Of a stretch of 64,000 bases of DNA, positions 63,446 through 64,000 are shown one piece after another (the stretch's first letter is position 1; each line of letters starts with the position of its first letter). This DNA is from JABSQH01 sp965230015 (GTDB taxonomy: Bacteria > Actinomycetota > Acidimicrobiia > Acidimicrobiales > Ilumatobacteraceae). The notes below the pieces were generated by a model that saw only the letters and a list, made by a program, of their open reading frames with translations, ran no database searches and had not been told where the DNA came from. The stretch lies in the NCBI GenBank assembly GCA_965230015.1, contig CBDDKF010000015.1:1-64000 (forward strand). Direction: 5' to 3'. Both the position numbers and the translations under genes were made by a program.

Positions 63446-64000
63446 TCAGCCCGGCTTGCGAGCGATGAACGGATAGCCGTGGACGTCGAAGTTGCGGGCG
63501 TTGGCTTCGCCTCCCGCACCGCCGAACGTGTCGACTGGCGCTCCGATGCGCACGTCGACGAAACCGGCGGCTTCGAGCAGTGACTGCCAGCCTGCGCACG
63601 GCAGGCCTCCGGCGATTCAACCGGTCCACAAGTCGATGTGCCGCTACGCTTCCTCGGGCACTGGACGGCCGTTGGCGATGTCGGCGAACTGGACGACGCC
63701 ACCTGGCCGGAGCACCCGGAACACCTCGGCGAACACCGCGTGCTTGTCGGGGGCCAGGTTGATCACGCCGTTGGAGATCACGACATCGACCGATGCGTCA
63801 TCGAAGGGCAGTTCCTCGATGTAGCCCTCGCGGAACTCGACGTTGTTGAGGTCGAGATGCTGCGCCGTGTCACGGGCCTTGGTGAGCATTGCGGGCGTCA
63901 TGTCGATGCCGACGACCTGCCCGGTTGGGCCCACGGCATGAGCAGCGAGGAACGCATCCATTCCTGCGCCCGAACCGAGGTCGACGACACGTTCGCCTGC
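63446..64000 (-). CDS. ArsM-like SAM methyltransferase, N-terminally cut; in-frame TAG and TGA (possible selenocysteine)
   Basis: The gene enters from the right edge. SAM motif VVDLGSGAGMDAFLAAH and the core PFDDASVDVVISNGVINLAP and ADIANGRPVPEEA match arsenite or related methyltransferases. In one frame it goes on: TAG at 63644-63646, RHIDLWTG, TGA at 63617-63619, then IAGGLPCAGWQSLLEAAGF to TGA 63446-63448. The family motif is LWxxCIAG, so TGA replaces the conserved thiol. A hairpin fitting the bacterial SECIS layout starts 11 bases later. The TAG is unexplained. Alternatives: pseudogene or base errors. Confidence 0.8.
63590..63606 (-). other. SECIS-like hairpin downstream of in-frame UGA
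   Basis: On the minus strand GCCTGC and GCAGGC form a 6-bp stem (a G-T pair can extend it) with loop CGTGC. The loop begins after 16 bases from the UGA and has G as its second base, the layout required of bacterial SECIS elements. GC-rich DNA forms such stems easily, so this is support and not proof. Confidence 0.4.

Overview
The window is high-GC, densely coded actinobacterial DNA. Many short overlaps of the ATGA, GTGA or TGATG type show translational coupling. The respiratory gene set points to the class Acidimicrobiia, Ilumatobacter-like: a bcc-aa3 supercomplex read as one run ctaE-qcrC-qcrA-qcrB-ctaC-ctaD-ctaF, then ctaG, with a diheme QcrC and an actinobacterial CtaF. This assignment is an inference from gene content, not a database match. 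No transposase, integrase, phage or CRISPR sequence was seen. No gene-free stretch exceeds about 300 bases.

Layout. Bases 1-12 kb: the C-terminal part of an STAND/WD40 signalling protein, an FHA-cyclase, and a divergent pair of giant exported proteins (an RHS/YD-repeat protein and a 1176-residue beta-rich protein). 12-20 kb: cytochrome oxidase and bc complex, with a twin palindrome between ctaG and ctaF. 20-23.4 kb: a self-regulated ABC exporter operon. 23.4-30.4 kb: an exported RCC1-repeat protein, dcd, a ferredoxin, an acyl-CoA ligase, a gamma-glutamyltransferase and tRNA-Gly(CCC). 30.5-38 kb: mixed metabolic genes and an orphan substrate-binding lipoprotein. 37.8-40.2 kb: MarR plus a DrrAB-type exporter. 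40-64 kb: a catabolic and regulatory region in which TetR or AraC regulators often sit next to or divergent from enzyme genes. These enzymes include a carotenoid oxygenase, sulfatase, Baeyer-Villiger-type monooxygenase, CDGSH-glutamate-synthase fusion, enoyl-CoA hydratase, F420-type oxidoreductase and alpha/beta hydrolase. The window ends with a small thiol cluster: a DsrE-like gene, a TusA-like gene and an ArsM-like methyltransferase.

Two themes stand out. First, several genes are broken although both sides of the break remain good protein: three +1 shifts in the first gene, +1 in qcrA, -1 in the F420-type gene, an amber codon in the monooxygenase, and an amber plus an opal in the methyltransferase. 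qcrA is probably indispensable, and the three shifts in the first gene lie in homopolymers, so consensus errors are a serious explanation for much of this. The opal codon in the methyltransferase is different: it lies where I expect the conserved thiol of ArsM-type enzymes and is followed at the right distance by a hairpin fitting the bacterial SECIS layout, so a selenocysteine protein has to be considered. Second, many divergent promoters carry clear palindromic operators (20006, 38284, 44255, 53080, 56178, 57830), often with a -10 box so close to the start codon that a leaderless mRNA is likely.
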